Below, piece after piece: positions 24,772 to 31,818 of a stretch of 64,000 bases of DNA. Source of the DNA: Paenibacillus oryzae (GTDB lineage: Bacteria > Bacillota > Bacilli > Paenibacillales > Paenibacillaceae); the NCBI RefSeq assembly GCF_001675045.1, contig NZ_LYPA01000023.1:1-64000 (forward strand). Reading direction: 5' to 3'. A program made the position numbers and the translations under genes. Under the pieces are notes generated by a model, which saw nothing but the letters and a program-made list of their open reading frames with translations, was not told the origin of the DNA and made no database searches. Every line of letters begins with the position of its first letter. Within the stretch, counting starts at the first letter, position 1.

Positions 24772-25395
24772 TTACAAAAAATCTTTTAAATAATATTTGT
24801 TTACTTCTCTTGAGAACTTAATAAAATTATCAATAGCACTTTTAATGCTTCTTATTAGTTCTGAAATCTCATCTTCTTCGGTTTTGAGTAATGAGTGTAT
24901 TAATATAGAGTTCCTAATAAGTTCTGCATAAAGAAAATGCTGATTCATGTCCTCGTTATATATTATTTGATTTTGATTTTCCTCTAACGCCTTAATAAAT
25001 TCGTTCCTATGTGGCTTAGAGAAATGATAGGTTATATTCCTGAGATTTGTTAGTCTTTGTAATAAGTCAGACTGGTCACCTGTTCTATATAACGGAGTAA
25101 GAAAGCTATATAACTTAAGAATATGGGGAGGTAGCTCTGAAATATACTCTTTAATATCAATTTGCTTCTCAGATTCTTCTAAATAAAAGATCGCCTCCCG
25201 TAACGACGCAGCAATTAATTTAAAACTTGCCGGCACTTTAGATATAACTGTTGAGATATCTTCAGATAATAAATAAAGCTGGTCTTTAAGGAAGATAAAA
25301 TCGTTATGTATAACTGCTAGGCCAATGACCCAACGGCCAATCAAGTTTTCTGTTGGAAAAGCATCTTTAATGCGAATGAAACTGTATTCGTTCAT
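24772..25395 (-). CDS. HEPN-like helical protein
   Basis: 207 residues, almost all helical. LLQRLTNLRNITYHFSKPHR contains R119-N-I-T-Y-H124, an RX4H motif following the long helices (FKLIAASLREAIFYLEES), as in HEPN-type RNases. The C-terminus is a further long helix pair. Unlike the 16278 gene it lacks a second domain. Function inferred only from the motif; a non-nucleolytic helical protein is possible. Complete single-gene cassette with a ribosome binding site AAAGAGGAGTAAA. Confidence 0.55.
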   Translation of the reverse strand: MNEYSFIRIKDAFPTENLIGRWVIGLAVIHNDFIFLKDQLYLLSEDISTVISKVPASFKLIAASLREAIFYLEESEKQIDIKEYISELPPHILKLYSFLTPLYRTGDQSDLLQRLTNLRNITYHFSKPHRNEFIKALEENQNQIIYNEDMNQHFLYAELIRNSILIHSLLKTEEDEISELIRSIKSAIDNFIKFSREVNKYYLKDFL

Positions 25396-25424
25396 TTTAC
25401 TCCTCTTTTTGCTTCAGTTGGTTT

Positions 25425-25586
25425 CGTCTAACGTTCTTGTATTCACGAACCCTCACTGGCTTAAGGGGCGTAAGCCCCGGGTCCGACGGACTTAGCCAGT
25501 GCAGGGTTGTCTGCTGATTCCACTCCCCCGAAATTCCTCTGCAGACCAAGGGCCGTCAAGCCCGCCGCGTGAATACGGTGTTATAT
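25425..25586 (-). repeat. attC-like site, 162 bp
   Basis: Outer CGTCTAAC and GTTATAT; inner TTGTATTCACGAACC and GCGTGAATACGG. Centre has TCACTGGC / GCCAGTGC, related to the site at 17093. Belongs to the GNAT gene at 25634. Confidence 0.9.
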
Positions 25587-25633
25587 GACGTACCCGACAT
25601 CTTCGAATAAGCTAAAAATCTTATATAAATATA

Positions 25634-26104
25634 TTACGTTTCTTGTATTAGTGTCTTTACAACATAAAATCCATTGACAAGAATATCTTGATTCGGTCCG
25701 CTAATGATACGTGCCGGACACATACCATATCCGAACTTCTTCCACATCCGTAGAGCCTCAAGCTTGTTATCTGAACTCCATGATCTAATTTGCTTTAGAT
25801 TTCTTATCCTACATTCATCTTCAGCCTTCTCTACCAAATATTTAGCTATTCCATTTCTTCTATAATCATCCTTTACCTCAATTATGTCTATGTATCCGTC
25901 CATCTCTTCATTTAAAGGTTTAATCCAATGCGTCCAATACACTGATATCACTGCAATCGGTTCTTCTTTGAGCATACCAACAATAGAAATACCATCATTG
26001 ATATGCATGTGGTTTCCTATTATGGGTTTCCAGTTGTTTGTAATTAATGTCTTTAGATCTTCATCTGCTTTGATAAATTTAATATCTTCATTATTTATTT
26101 TCAT
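25634..26104 (-). CDS. GNAT N-acetyltransferase
   Basis: 156 residues. MDGYIDIIEVKDDYRRNGIA with KYLVEKAEDE is the acetyl-CoA loop (RRNGIA), and SWSSDNKLEALRMWKKFGYG the C-terminal strand-helix. GISIVGMLKEEPIAVISVYW is the central sheet. Complete. Ends match over 16 nt (GTTATATGACATACCC against GTTATATGACGTACCC). ATG preceded by AAAGGAGAGCAAGA. Confidence 0.8.
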   Translation of the reverse strand: MKINNEDIKFIKADEDLKTLITNNWKPIIGNHMHINDGISIVGMLKEEPIAVISVYWTHWIKPLNEEMDGYIDIIEVKDDYRRNGIAKYLVEKAEDECRIRNLKQIRSWSSDNKLEALRMWKKFGYGMCPARIISGPNQDILVNGFYVVKTLIQET

Positions 26105-26162
26105 TCTTGCTCTCCTTTAATTTTTGATTTTTAAAAATCTTTCTTAGATTCTTCGGGTATGT

Positions 26163-26350
26163 CATATAACGTTTTCTGTTCACGAGCCCGAAAGGCTTAA
26201 GTTGCTAAACAATTAAGCGCAGCCATTGTTCTTGCCGGGTGGCTCTGCCACTTAGCCCTGCAGGGTTGTCCGGCTGATTCCACTTCCTTGCTTCTCAACT
26301 TCTGCCGGACCGAGGAGCGGATGCGACGATGCGTGAACATGGTGTTATGC
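26163..26350 (-). repeat. attC-like site, long type (188 bp)
   Basis: Outer CATATAAC and GTTATGC; inner TGTTCACGAGCC and GCGTGAACATGG. Several internal substitutions relative to the other long sites (for example the AACAATTAAGCGCAGCCATT stem). Belongs to the repeat cassette on its right. Confidence 0.92.
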
Positions 26351-26645
26351 GTTGCTTCCCACTTCCTCGATTCACTTACATTTCACTAAGCCTGACAGAT
26401 CTTATCTCTTATACGAATTTTCAATCCTCTATAGCCTTTCAATCTCCTATAGTTCTTCAATCTTCTTCCGTTTTTCAATATCCTACGGCTCTTCAATCTT
26501 CTACCGTTTTTCAATTTCCTACAGCTCTTCAATCTTCTACTGCTTTTCAATCTCCTACGGAACTTCAATTTCCTACCACTTTCAATCTCCTACAGTCTAT
26601 TAGTCTTCTCCAACTCTTATAGTATTTACGAATGTTGGGAAGTTA
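26351..26645 (-). repeat. Gene-less cassette of 18-bp tandem repeats, copy B
   Basis: Near-identical copy of 24271-24564, including the repeat order and cassette ends, with scattered point differences. The possible 60-residue basic repeat peptide is kept open (26386-26568). The two copies are separated by one HEPN-like and one GNAT cassette, so a cassette was duplicated and re-inserted or a recombination event copied it. Confidence 0.75.
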
Positions 26646-26834
26646 CGCATAACGTCTTGTGTTCACGAGCCCGAAAGGCTTAAGCCGCCGATTAATCAAG
26701 CACAGCGATTAATTCTTGCCGGGTGGCTCCGCCACTTAGCCTTGCAGAGTTGTCCGGCTGATTACGCTTCCATGCTTCTCAACTTCTGCCGGACCGAGGA
26801 GCGAATGCGACGATGCGGGAACATGGTGTTAGAC
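26646..26834 (-). repeat. attC-like site, long type (189 bp)
   Basis: Outer CGCATAAC and GTTAGAC; inner TGTTCACGAGCC and a changed GCGGGAACATGG. Full hairpin set. Belongs to the hairpin-repeat cassette on its right. Confidence 0.92.
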
Positions 26835-27131
26835 GCTGGGCCTCCTTGAACTCACCCTCATATACATCTGTTTATTCCATCTCGTTCCCGTTCAGGGAAC
26901 TTTCCTTGAAATCATTGCGCTCCTGTTTCAATTTCGTTCCCACACAGGGAACTTTCCTTGAAATCATTGACGCTCCTATTTCAATCTCGTTCCCGCACAG
27001 GGAACTTACCCTGAAATCATTGATGCTTCTATTTCAATCCGTTCCCGCACAGGGAACTTTCCTTGAAATCATTGACGCATCTACGTCTTTTCATTCCCGT
27101 AATTTATAATCTCCTACAATCTTGCGCCTTG
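26835..27131 (-). repeat. Gene-less cassette with four tandem nested hairpins
   Basis: Four units of about 52 bp (26876-27083). Each holds TTTCAA / TTGAAA outside and GTTCCC / GGGAAC inside, a nested palindrome; the first copy lacks part of the outer arm. No reading frame with a ribosome binding site on the cassette strand. Ends complementary to each other (GTTAGACGCAAGGCGC against GTTAGACGCTGGGCC). Could be a structured RNA, a binding-site array or inert repeats. Confidence 0.75.
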
Positions 27132-27321
27132 CGTCTAACGTTTTTTGTTCACGAGCCCGAAAGGCTTAAGCTGCCGATCAATCAAGCGCAGCGATTGATT
27201 CTTGCCGGGTGGCTCCGCCACTTAGCCTTGCAGGGTTGTCCGGCTGATTACGCTTTCAGTTCTTTTCAACTTCTGCCGGACCGAGGAGCGGATGCGACGA
27301 TGCGTGAACATGGTGTTATCC
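27132..27321 (-). repeat. attC-like site, long type (190 bp)
   Basis: Outer CGTCTAAC and GTTATCC; inner TTGTTCACGAGCC and GCGTGAACATGG. Full hairpin set. Belongs to the repeat cassette at 27322-27568. Confidence 0.92.
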
Positions 27322-27568
27322 GATTCACCTGACTTCTTGATTCACTCTTACAAAATACAGCTCTTCGATCTTATACAGTTCTTCGACCTTACACGGCTAT
27401 TCAATCTTATACAGTTCTTCGATCTTATACCGTTCCTCGATCTTATATGGCTCTTCCGTCTTCGTCTTATACCAGTTCTTCGATCTTATACGGTTCTCCG
27501 ACCCTAAAACGTGCTTCAAACTTGCCATGGATTAAACAGTCAGTTCGTATCGTCGGTTCCAGGTGTTT
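27322..27568 (-). repeat. Cassette of 18-bp repeats with a possible 43-residue peptide
   Basis: Units of about 18 bp (TTCGATCTTATACAG on the plus strand) fill most of the cassette. On the cassette strand an ATG at 27528 opens a 43-residue frame to a TAG at 27397: MASLKHVLGSENRIRSKNWY, then YKIEE(R/L) repeats. No ribosome binding site is evident, so translation is doubtful. Ends GTTATCCAAAACACCTGG and GTTATCCGATTCACCTGA are partly complementary partners. Confidence 0.6.
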
Positions 27569-27757
27569 TGGATAACGTTTTTTGTTCACGAGCCCGAAAG
27601 GCTTAAGCTGCCCATCAATCTAGCGCAGCGATTGATTCTTGCCGGGTGGCTCTGCCACTTAGCCTTGCAGGGTTGTCCGGCTGAATCTACTTCCTTGCTT
27701 CTCAACTTCTGCCGGACCAAGGAGCAAATGCGACGATGCGTGAACATGGTGTTATAA
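27569..27757 (-). repeat. attC-like site, long type (189 bp)
   Basis: Outer TGGATAAC and GTTATAA; inner TTGTTCACGAGCC and GCGTGAACATGG. Full hairpin set. Belongs to the gene at 27786-28211. Confidence 0.92.
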
Positions 27758-27785
27758 GTTGTCTCCGCCTTCATTGAATTACCCT

Positions 27786-28211
27786 TCAGATCTCTTTCTG
27801 GTTTCTCTCTAGCCATTTACCGATTTGTTTTACAATTTCCTTTTTATTAAATGCTCTTCTAATAATTTCAATTTGATGTTCTTCTACGTTACCTTGTTTT
27901 AGTGCACTTACAACAGTGCTTTCCAACGCTATATAACTATTCTGTTCATAGATTTTGATTACTTCTGCTAAAATTGAATCACTCCAATCTTGTTTAGTGA
28001 AGTAATACCAGATCATATGTTCCTTCACAGATTCATCAATATTTAGTTGATCCCTATTGTCTTTAATTGTTCTTAATGCCTCTATACCTAATTCTCCGTG
28101 TAACCCCAGTTGGTCAGATATGTCTATTGATTTAATCAGCCTTTCCACTTCTTTAATTTGATTATTAGAAGCTGCGATATCTATCCAGCTAACAATAGAT
28201 GAGATGTTTAT
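27786..28211 (-). CDS. Hypothetical protein, apparent ATA start
   Basis: About 141 residues if read from the ATA at 28211, which has AAGGAGG with a perfect 8-nt spacing and continues in frame as INISSIVSWIDIAASNNQIK. The first conventional start is GTG at 28148 (120 residues), which has no ribosome binding site. The C-terminal half (ESTVVSALKQGNVEEHQIEI) is helical; the whole looks like a small HEAT-like or immunity-type helical protein, but I recognise no family. Either a rare ATA start or a start codon lost by mutation from ATG. Confidence 0.5.
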   Translation of the reverse strand: MNISSIVSWIDIAASNNQIKEVERLIKSIDISDQLGLHGELGIEALRTIKDNRDQLNIDESVKEHMIWYYFTKQDWSDSILAEVIKIYEQNSYIALESTVVSALKQGNVEEHQIEIIRRAFNKKEIVKQIGKWLERNQKEI

Positions 28212-28254
28212 ACTATTGTCCTCCTTTTTTTACTTAGTTATTTTGAGGAGATTA

Positions 28255-28424
28255 CTTATAACGTTCCCGTATTCACGACGTCCCACCGACTTAAGGCTCC
28301 CAACGGGAGCCGGCCGCGATGCGGTTAGTCGGTGCGGATGTGTCCGCTGATTCTGCTTCCCTGCCGATCGCTTCTTGCGGACCGAGGAGCCGTCAGGCTC
28401 CGATGCGTGAATATTATGTTAGAT
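28255..28424 (-). repeat. attC-like site, 170 bp
   Basis: Outer CTTATAAC and GTTAGAT; inner CCGTATTCACGACG and GCGTGAATATTA. Centre has CCCACCGACTTAAGG / GTCGGTGC and an internal GGCTCC / GGAGCC hairpin. Belongs to the 28449-29048 gene. Confidence 0.9.
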
Positions 28425-28448
28425 GATGTCACAGTCCCTCAGTCTTAC

Positions 28449-29048
28449 TTACAAATTTCGTTTTATCTTCTTGTATACTGTTCTTATCATATTTTTAATT
28501 TTACTTGGTTTGACAACTCTTATATTTGTTACTTGTATATCACCTGTAATTTGAAAAAGTCCTTCCCTTTGATTACCTTCTAGATAGCTTTCGAACAATT
28601 CAATTCCAGAGTCGTATTTGTCCTTATAATCTTTACATTCCGGATCTTTCAATCGCTTTTTTAATTCCTCTAGCACTGATTCAACCTCGAACCGCTCAAG
28701 ATGCATCATTCTACTTGAACAATATGTATCAAAGCTTGAAAATGCCCCGATTAAGAAGTCATTTAGGAACTTATCTTTCCCATATCTAATAAGCTTCTCA
28801 CCCAATATATTAAAATCATATCCCACGGACCATGCTTGAACTGACCATTTTGCTTCTTCTAAAAATAAATCTCTAATGAGGTCTACTGGAAAATATAATT
28901 GATCGTTTTCAATTACAAAACTAATAATATTCCTTCTAAATTGTTGGTTTGAATCAAAAAACTCATTTGCATGTTTTCCGTTCCAATTAAAACTTATTTG
29001 ATTTTGATCTTGAGCAGTATATCCTGTTGAAAAAGATAATAGATCCAT
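28449..29048 (-). CDS. Hypothetical protein
   Basis: 199 residues. No signal sequence or membrane segment. KWSVQAWSVGYDFNILGEKL, FSSFDTYCSSRMMHLERFEV and ELFESYLEGNQREGLFQITG are its most distinctive parts; the C-terminal 25 residues are strongly basic (KPSKIKNMIRTVYKKIKRNL), which might bind nucleic acid or membrane. No family recognised. Intact, single-gene cassette, second from the recombinase. Confidence 0.6.
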   Translation of the reverse strand: MDLLSFSTGYTAQDQNQISFNWNGKHANEFFDSNQQFRRNIISFVIENDQLYFPVDLIRDLFLEEAKWSVQAWSVGYDFNILGEKLIRYGKDKFLNDFLIGAFSSFDTYCSSRMMHLERFEVESVLEELKKRLKDPECKDYKDKYDSGIELFESYLEGNQREGLFQITGDIQVTNIRVVKPSKIKNMIRTVYKKIKRNL

Positions 29049-29072
29049 TGTTATCGCCCTTTACTGTGATTT

Positions 29073-29261
29073 CATCTAACGTCTTGTGTTCACGAGCCCG
29101 AAAGGCTTAAGCTGCCCATCAATCCAGCGCAGCGATTGATTCTTGCCGGGTGGCTCCGCCACTTAGCCTTGCAGGGTTGTCCGGCTGAATCCACTTCCTG
29201 GCTTCTCATCTTCTGACGGACCGAGGAGCGGATGCGACGATGCGTGAACATGGTGTTATAG
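29073..29261 (-). repeat. attC-like site, long type (189 bp), first in array
   Basis: Outer CATCTAAC and GTTATAG; inner TGTTCACGAGCC and GCGTGAACATGG. Full hairpin set. It ends the cassette carrying the DUF4062 gene, the one nearest the recombinase. Confidence 0.93.
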
Positions 29262-29296
29262 GATGTGGACGACTTCGTTGAATTGCATTCAAACGG

Positions 29297-30412
29297 TTAA
29301 AACGGTAAAATCAATTCTTTTTCAAACAATTCTTCTAACGCTTCTTTAAATAAGCTTTCCAGTCCATTATTATTAAATAAGGTCTTCAATTTGCTAGAAT
29401 ATATTTCGTAGATATTTAATAAATTAATATTTTCAAAGTATAAAGAATGATCTATTTCTGTTAGTTTTTTATTAATTGAATTTTTTATTTCTTCATCTAG
29501 ATCACTGAAAATAAATTCAGTGTCTAGAAATATACCATTTTGGTCATAAACTTGCATATTGTTTAAAACTACATCAACAAAAAGCTCTGTTATTTCGAAT
29601 ATTTTACTCTTTTCTTTCTCTTCAAATATAAAAATACTTTTAAATTTAATATTTTCAACTATTTTATGAGTGTAAAATGAAATTGTCTTTTCATTTTGCC
29701 TTTTAACTACATCTTCAAATTCTCCTGACTCTGAAAGAATAGATTTACCTATCTGATTAATCATTTCATTCATTCGTTCTGAAATATTATGCAATTCAGA
29801 TACTTCATCTATTATCTTGTTCTTATCTTTTTCTTTGATTGAATCTATTATGTAATTATAAAACATACCCGCCCATTGACTTCTTAAATACACCTCTATT
29901 TCTTCAAATTTCTCAAAAGTGGTAATTGCTTTAACCTTAACTTCATCTATAAAATCAAAAATATTAGAACTATCAACATATGCAAATCTAAAATTCGACT
30001 CCGGATCTTTTAAAAGTTCTAAAAATATTTTCTTATTTTTTTTGAAGGTATGATATTCACTATATACATTTTTTTCAACGAAAATAAATATAGGGATGTT
30101 GTAATCAACAGCCTCCCTGAATTCTTTTCGTGTAATTGATATATAGTTTTTTTCATATTTCTTAACAAATTCATTTTGCTTTTCCTCACTGGTGGGAGCA
30201 CCGTATCTGCCACCAATTATTAATACCATCATGTGACAAAGTTTTACTTCGTTATAACAAGATATATCTAATTCTTTGTCATGCTCAAAGAATACGTTCC
30301 CACTTTCAAATAGGACTGGCTCAAAACCGTATTGATGTACAAATCTTTCTACATTGTTTCTAATATGCTTTAAATCATAATATGTTGAACTAACAAAAAT
30401 TCTAGGCTTCAT
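29297..30412 (-). CDS. DUF4062 domain protein (first cassette)
   Basis: 371 residues. The N-terminal domain reads KPRIFVSSTYYDLKHIRNNV, FGFEPVLFES-like, then LCHMMVLIIGGRYGAPTSEE: this is DUF4062, a Rossmann/TIR-like domain that opens many NLR-like and other suspected defence proteins. The rest is a helical, coiled-coil-rich region (IIDEVSELHNISERMNEMIN) of unknown type. There is no ATPase domain. As the cassette nearest the attI-like box it would be the most recent insertion and best placed for expression. Role in defence is inference. Confidence 0.7.
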   Translation of the reverse strand: MKPRIFVSSTYYDLKHIRNNVERFVHQYGFEPVLFESGNVFFEHDKELDISCYNEVKLCHMMVLIIGGRYGAPTSEEKQNEFVKKYEKNYISITRKEFREAVDYNIPIFIFVEKNVYSEYHTFKKNKKIFLELLKDPESNFRFAYVDSSNIFDFIDEVKVKAITTFEKFEEIEVYLRSQWAGMFYNYIIDSIKEKDKNKIIDEVSELHNISERMNEMINQIGKSILSESGEFEDVVKRQNEKTISFYTHKIVENIKFKSIFIFEEKEKSKIFEITELFVDVVLNNMQVYDQNGIFLDTEFIFSDLDEEIKNSINKKLTEIDHSLYFENINLLNIYEIYSSKLKTLFNNNGLESLFKEALEELFEKELILPF

Positions 30413-30439
30413 TGTATATCCTCCAATATTTATTTCTTT

Positions 30440-30530
30440 TATCGTTCATTTCCTATAACTTCCCTATCTACGTATTTCGCTAAAACCCTACATTTGGGGG
30501 ATTCCTGAATATGTTCGTGAACGCCCCACT
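30440..30530 (-). repeat. attI-like region
   Basis: TTTCCTATAACTTCCC contains a TAAC box (30455-30459) that reads GTTATAGGAAATGAA on the cassette strand. This matches the other end of the first cassette (GTTATAGGATG) like every internal cassette pair. Next to it are CGTGAAC and GTTCACG segments (30520-30557) resembling the inner boxes. It lies between the first cassette and the recombinase gene, where attI is expected. Confidence 0.65.
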
Positions 30531-30572
30531 GCAAGCAGCAGTTCACGCCCACGGCTCCCTCCTGCCTTGCAC

Positions 30573-31505
30573 CTATTCCCCCTGCATCAAACCATCCAGC
30601 GGACTTCGTATCCGCCGAACATCCTTTACGCTCATATGTGTATACCGTTCTGTTGTTTTGCTGCTCTGATGCCCCAGAAGCTCCTGAATATACCGAAGGT
30701 CGGTTCCGTTCTCCAGCAGATGGGTTGCGAAGGAATACCGAAGAGAATGAACGCTAACCGGCCTATCAATCCCCGCTTCGCTTTTACATCGCTCAAAAAG
30801 CTTCTGCATACTCCTATCCGTCAAATGCTTTCGCCCATCCTGGCCCGGAAACAGCCACTAATCCGCCCCCATGCCCGCCGCATATTCTTTAAGCACATCA
30901 CCGGAGGATAATACATTCGGCAGCTTCCGCTCTTTTTTGGGCCTTACGAACGAGGCCCCCTGCTTCTCATCCAGTACATGAGCTGAATAAAACTTGAGAG
31001 CGCTTATGGCCTGATTGACAAAAGAGTGCGATCTCCCTTTTCCAAGCAAGGCAAGTGAATAATCCTCTATGCTCGAGGGTTTCCCTTCAGCTTTAAAGTC
31101 TTCAAACCGCTTCACATGTCCACAATATGCTTTAATCGTTCGGTGGCTGTAGCCCCGTAGTTTTAATTGCTTTACAAGATCATCCACCGAGGCTTTTTCA
31201 CTTGTTTCTGTTGCTCGATCCACCTCATCGCGAATGGTCTTCCGCTGCCGCTCCACCACCCTTTCCATCCAAAAAGGGCATTCCTCCATCAACGCCTCCT
31301 GAATTTCAAAGCTGTCGGCTTCGGAAATGACCAGCGTCCACAGGTCCTCCATGCTAACAATCGTATAGGGTACAACCCACATCCGCTCCGCTGGAAGCCA
31401 TTTTCTTTGCTTCAAGGACTTAATTTTTTGCACAAACGCAGCATCAAAACGCTCCATGGTGACAAATAACGATAAATCATCCTTTTTACCTACAAAAACA
31501 TGCAT
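30573..31505 (-). pseudogene. Tyrosine recombinase (integron-type position), central deletion and stop
   Basis: The first 208 codons are intact: an N-terminal extension (SLKQRKWLPAERMWVVPY), then a SAM-like core-binding domain (DLVKQLKLRGYSHRTIKAYC, ALKFYSAHVL). After LPNVLSSGDVLKEYAAG the frame meets a TAG and resumes in the same frame as WLFPGQDGRKHLTDRSMQ, then VSVHSLRYSFATHLLENGTD, IQELLGHQSSKTTERYTHM. Missing are about 70-90 residues with the first catalytic Arg and the Lys; box II H-x-x-R, LGH and Tyr remain. The IntI-specific insertion is absent, so it is closer to XerC/XerD-like or phage integrases. Not functional as it stands. Confidence 0.8.
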
Positions 31506-31725
31506 ATTCTCCCATCTCTCCTCAGTATACCAAAATTATCAAGCCCTAACAGAAAAAAAGAGACCCTCCGTCTGCTTGACAGCAAACGTAAGATCTCCAA
31601 TGCTTTTGGATCGTATATTCTCCTGCTCTGCCCCGAAAGGACAAAGTCGCCTCTCCCTATAGTTTACCCTAATCCTCGCAGGAATCAAGCCAGTTTCACC
31701 CTACTGCATCAGCGGATTTTGCAAA
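31506..31725. other. Leader region of the recombinase gene
   Basis: No gene. On the minus strand TATACT lies 13 bp before GGAGAG, close to the ATG at 31505, so a promoter may be here. Upstream are GC-rich paired segments (GGAGAGGCGACTTTGTCC, GGGGCAGAGC). A structured leader is possible, but no riboswitch class was recognised. Confidence 0.35.
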
Positions 31726-31727
31726 AG

Positions 31728-31760
31728 AACCCGTTCCGGCTGTCACGCCGAAACGGGTTT
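31728..31760 (-). terminator. Terminator-like hairpin after MFS gene
   Basis: AACCCGTT-C-CGG / CCG-A-AACGGGTT with a 7-nt loop, 60 bp after the MFS stop codon. No long T run follows, so strength is uncertain. Confidence 0.65.
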
Positions 31761-31818
31761 GCTATGATCTGTCTGTTCTATTTGTTCTATTAGTATTATT
31801 TCTATTGCTTCAATAAAA

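Noticed and set aside
26876..27083. TTTCAATC-containing tandem repeats mistaken for a CRISPR array
   Set aside because: Units follow one another without unique spacers, and the repeat differs from those of the real arrays; resemblance to GTTTCAATCC is limited.
17927..29265. Short plus-strand frames starting in attC-like sites (LPINPAQRLI.AGWLRHLALQGCP)
   Set aside because: The same peptide recurs because the site sequence recurs; it is antisense to the cassette genes and has no ribosome binding site.
30452..30560. LexA box upstream of or in the recombinase/attI region
   Set aside because: Only a half-site like CGAACATATTC was seen; it does not complete a Bacillus-type LexA palindrome. SOS control as in some integrons is therefore not supported.
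31506..31725. Riboswitch in front of the recombinase gene
   Set aside because: There are GC-rich paired segments but the core motifs of glycine, TPP, SAM, guanidine or c-di-AMP riboswitches do not fit.
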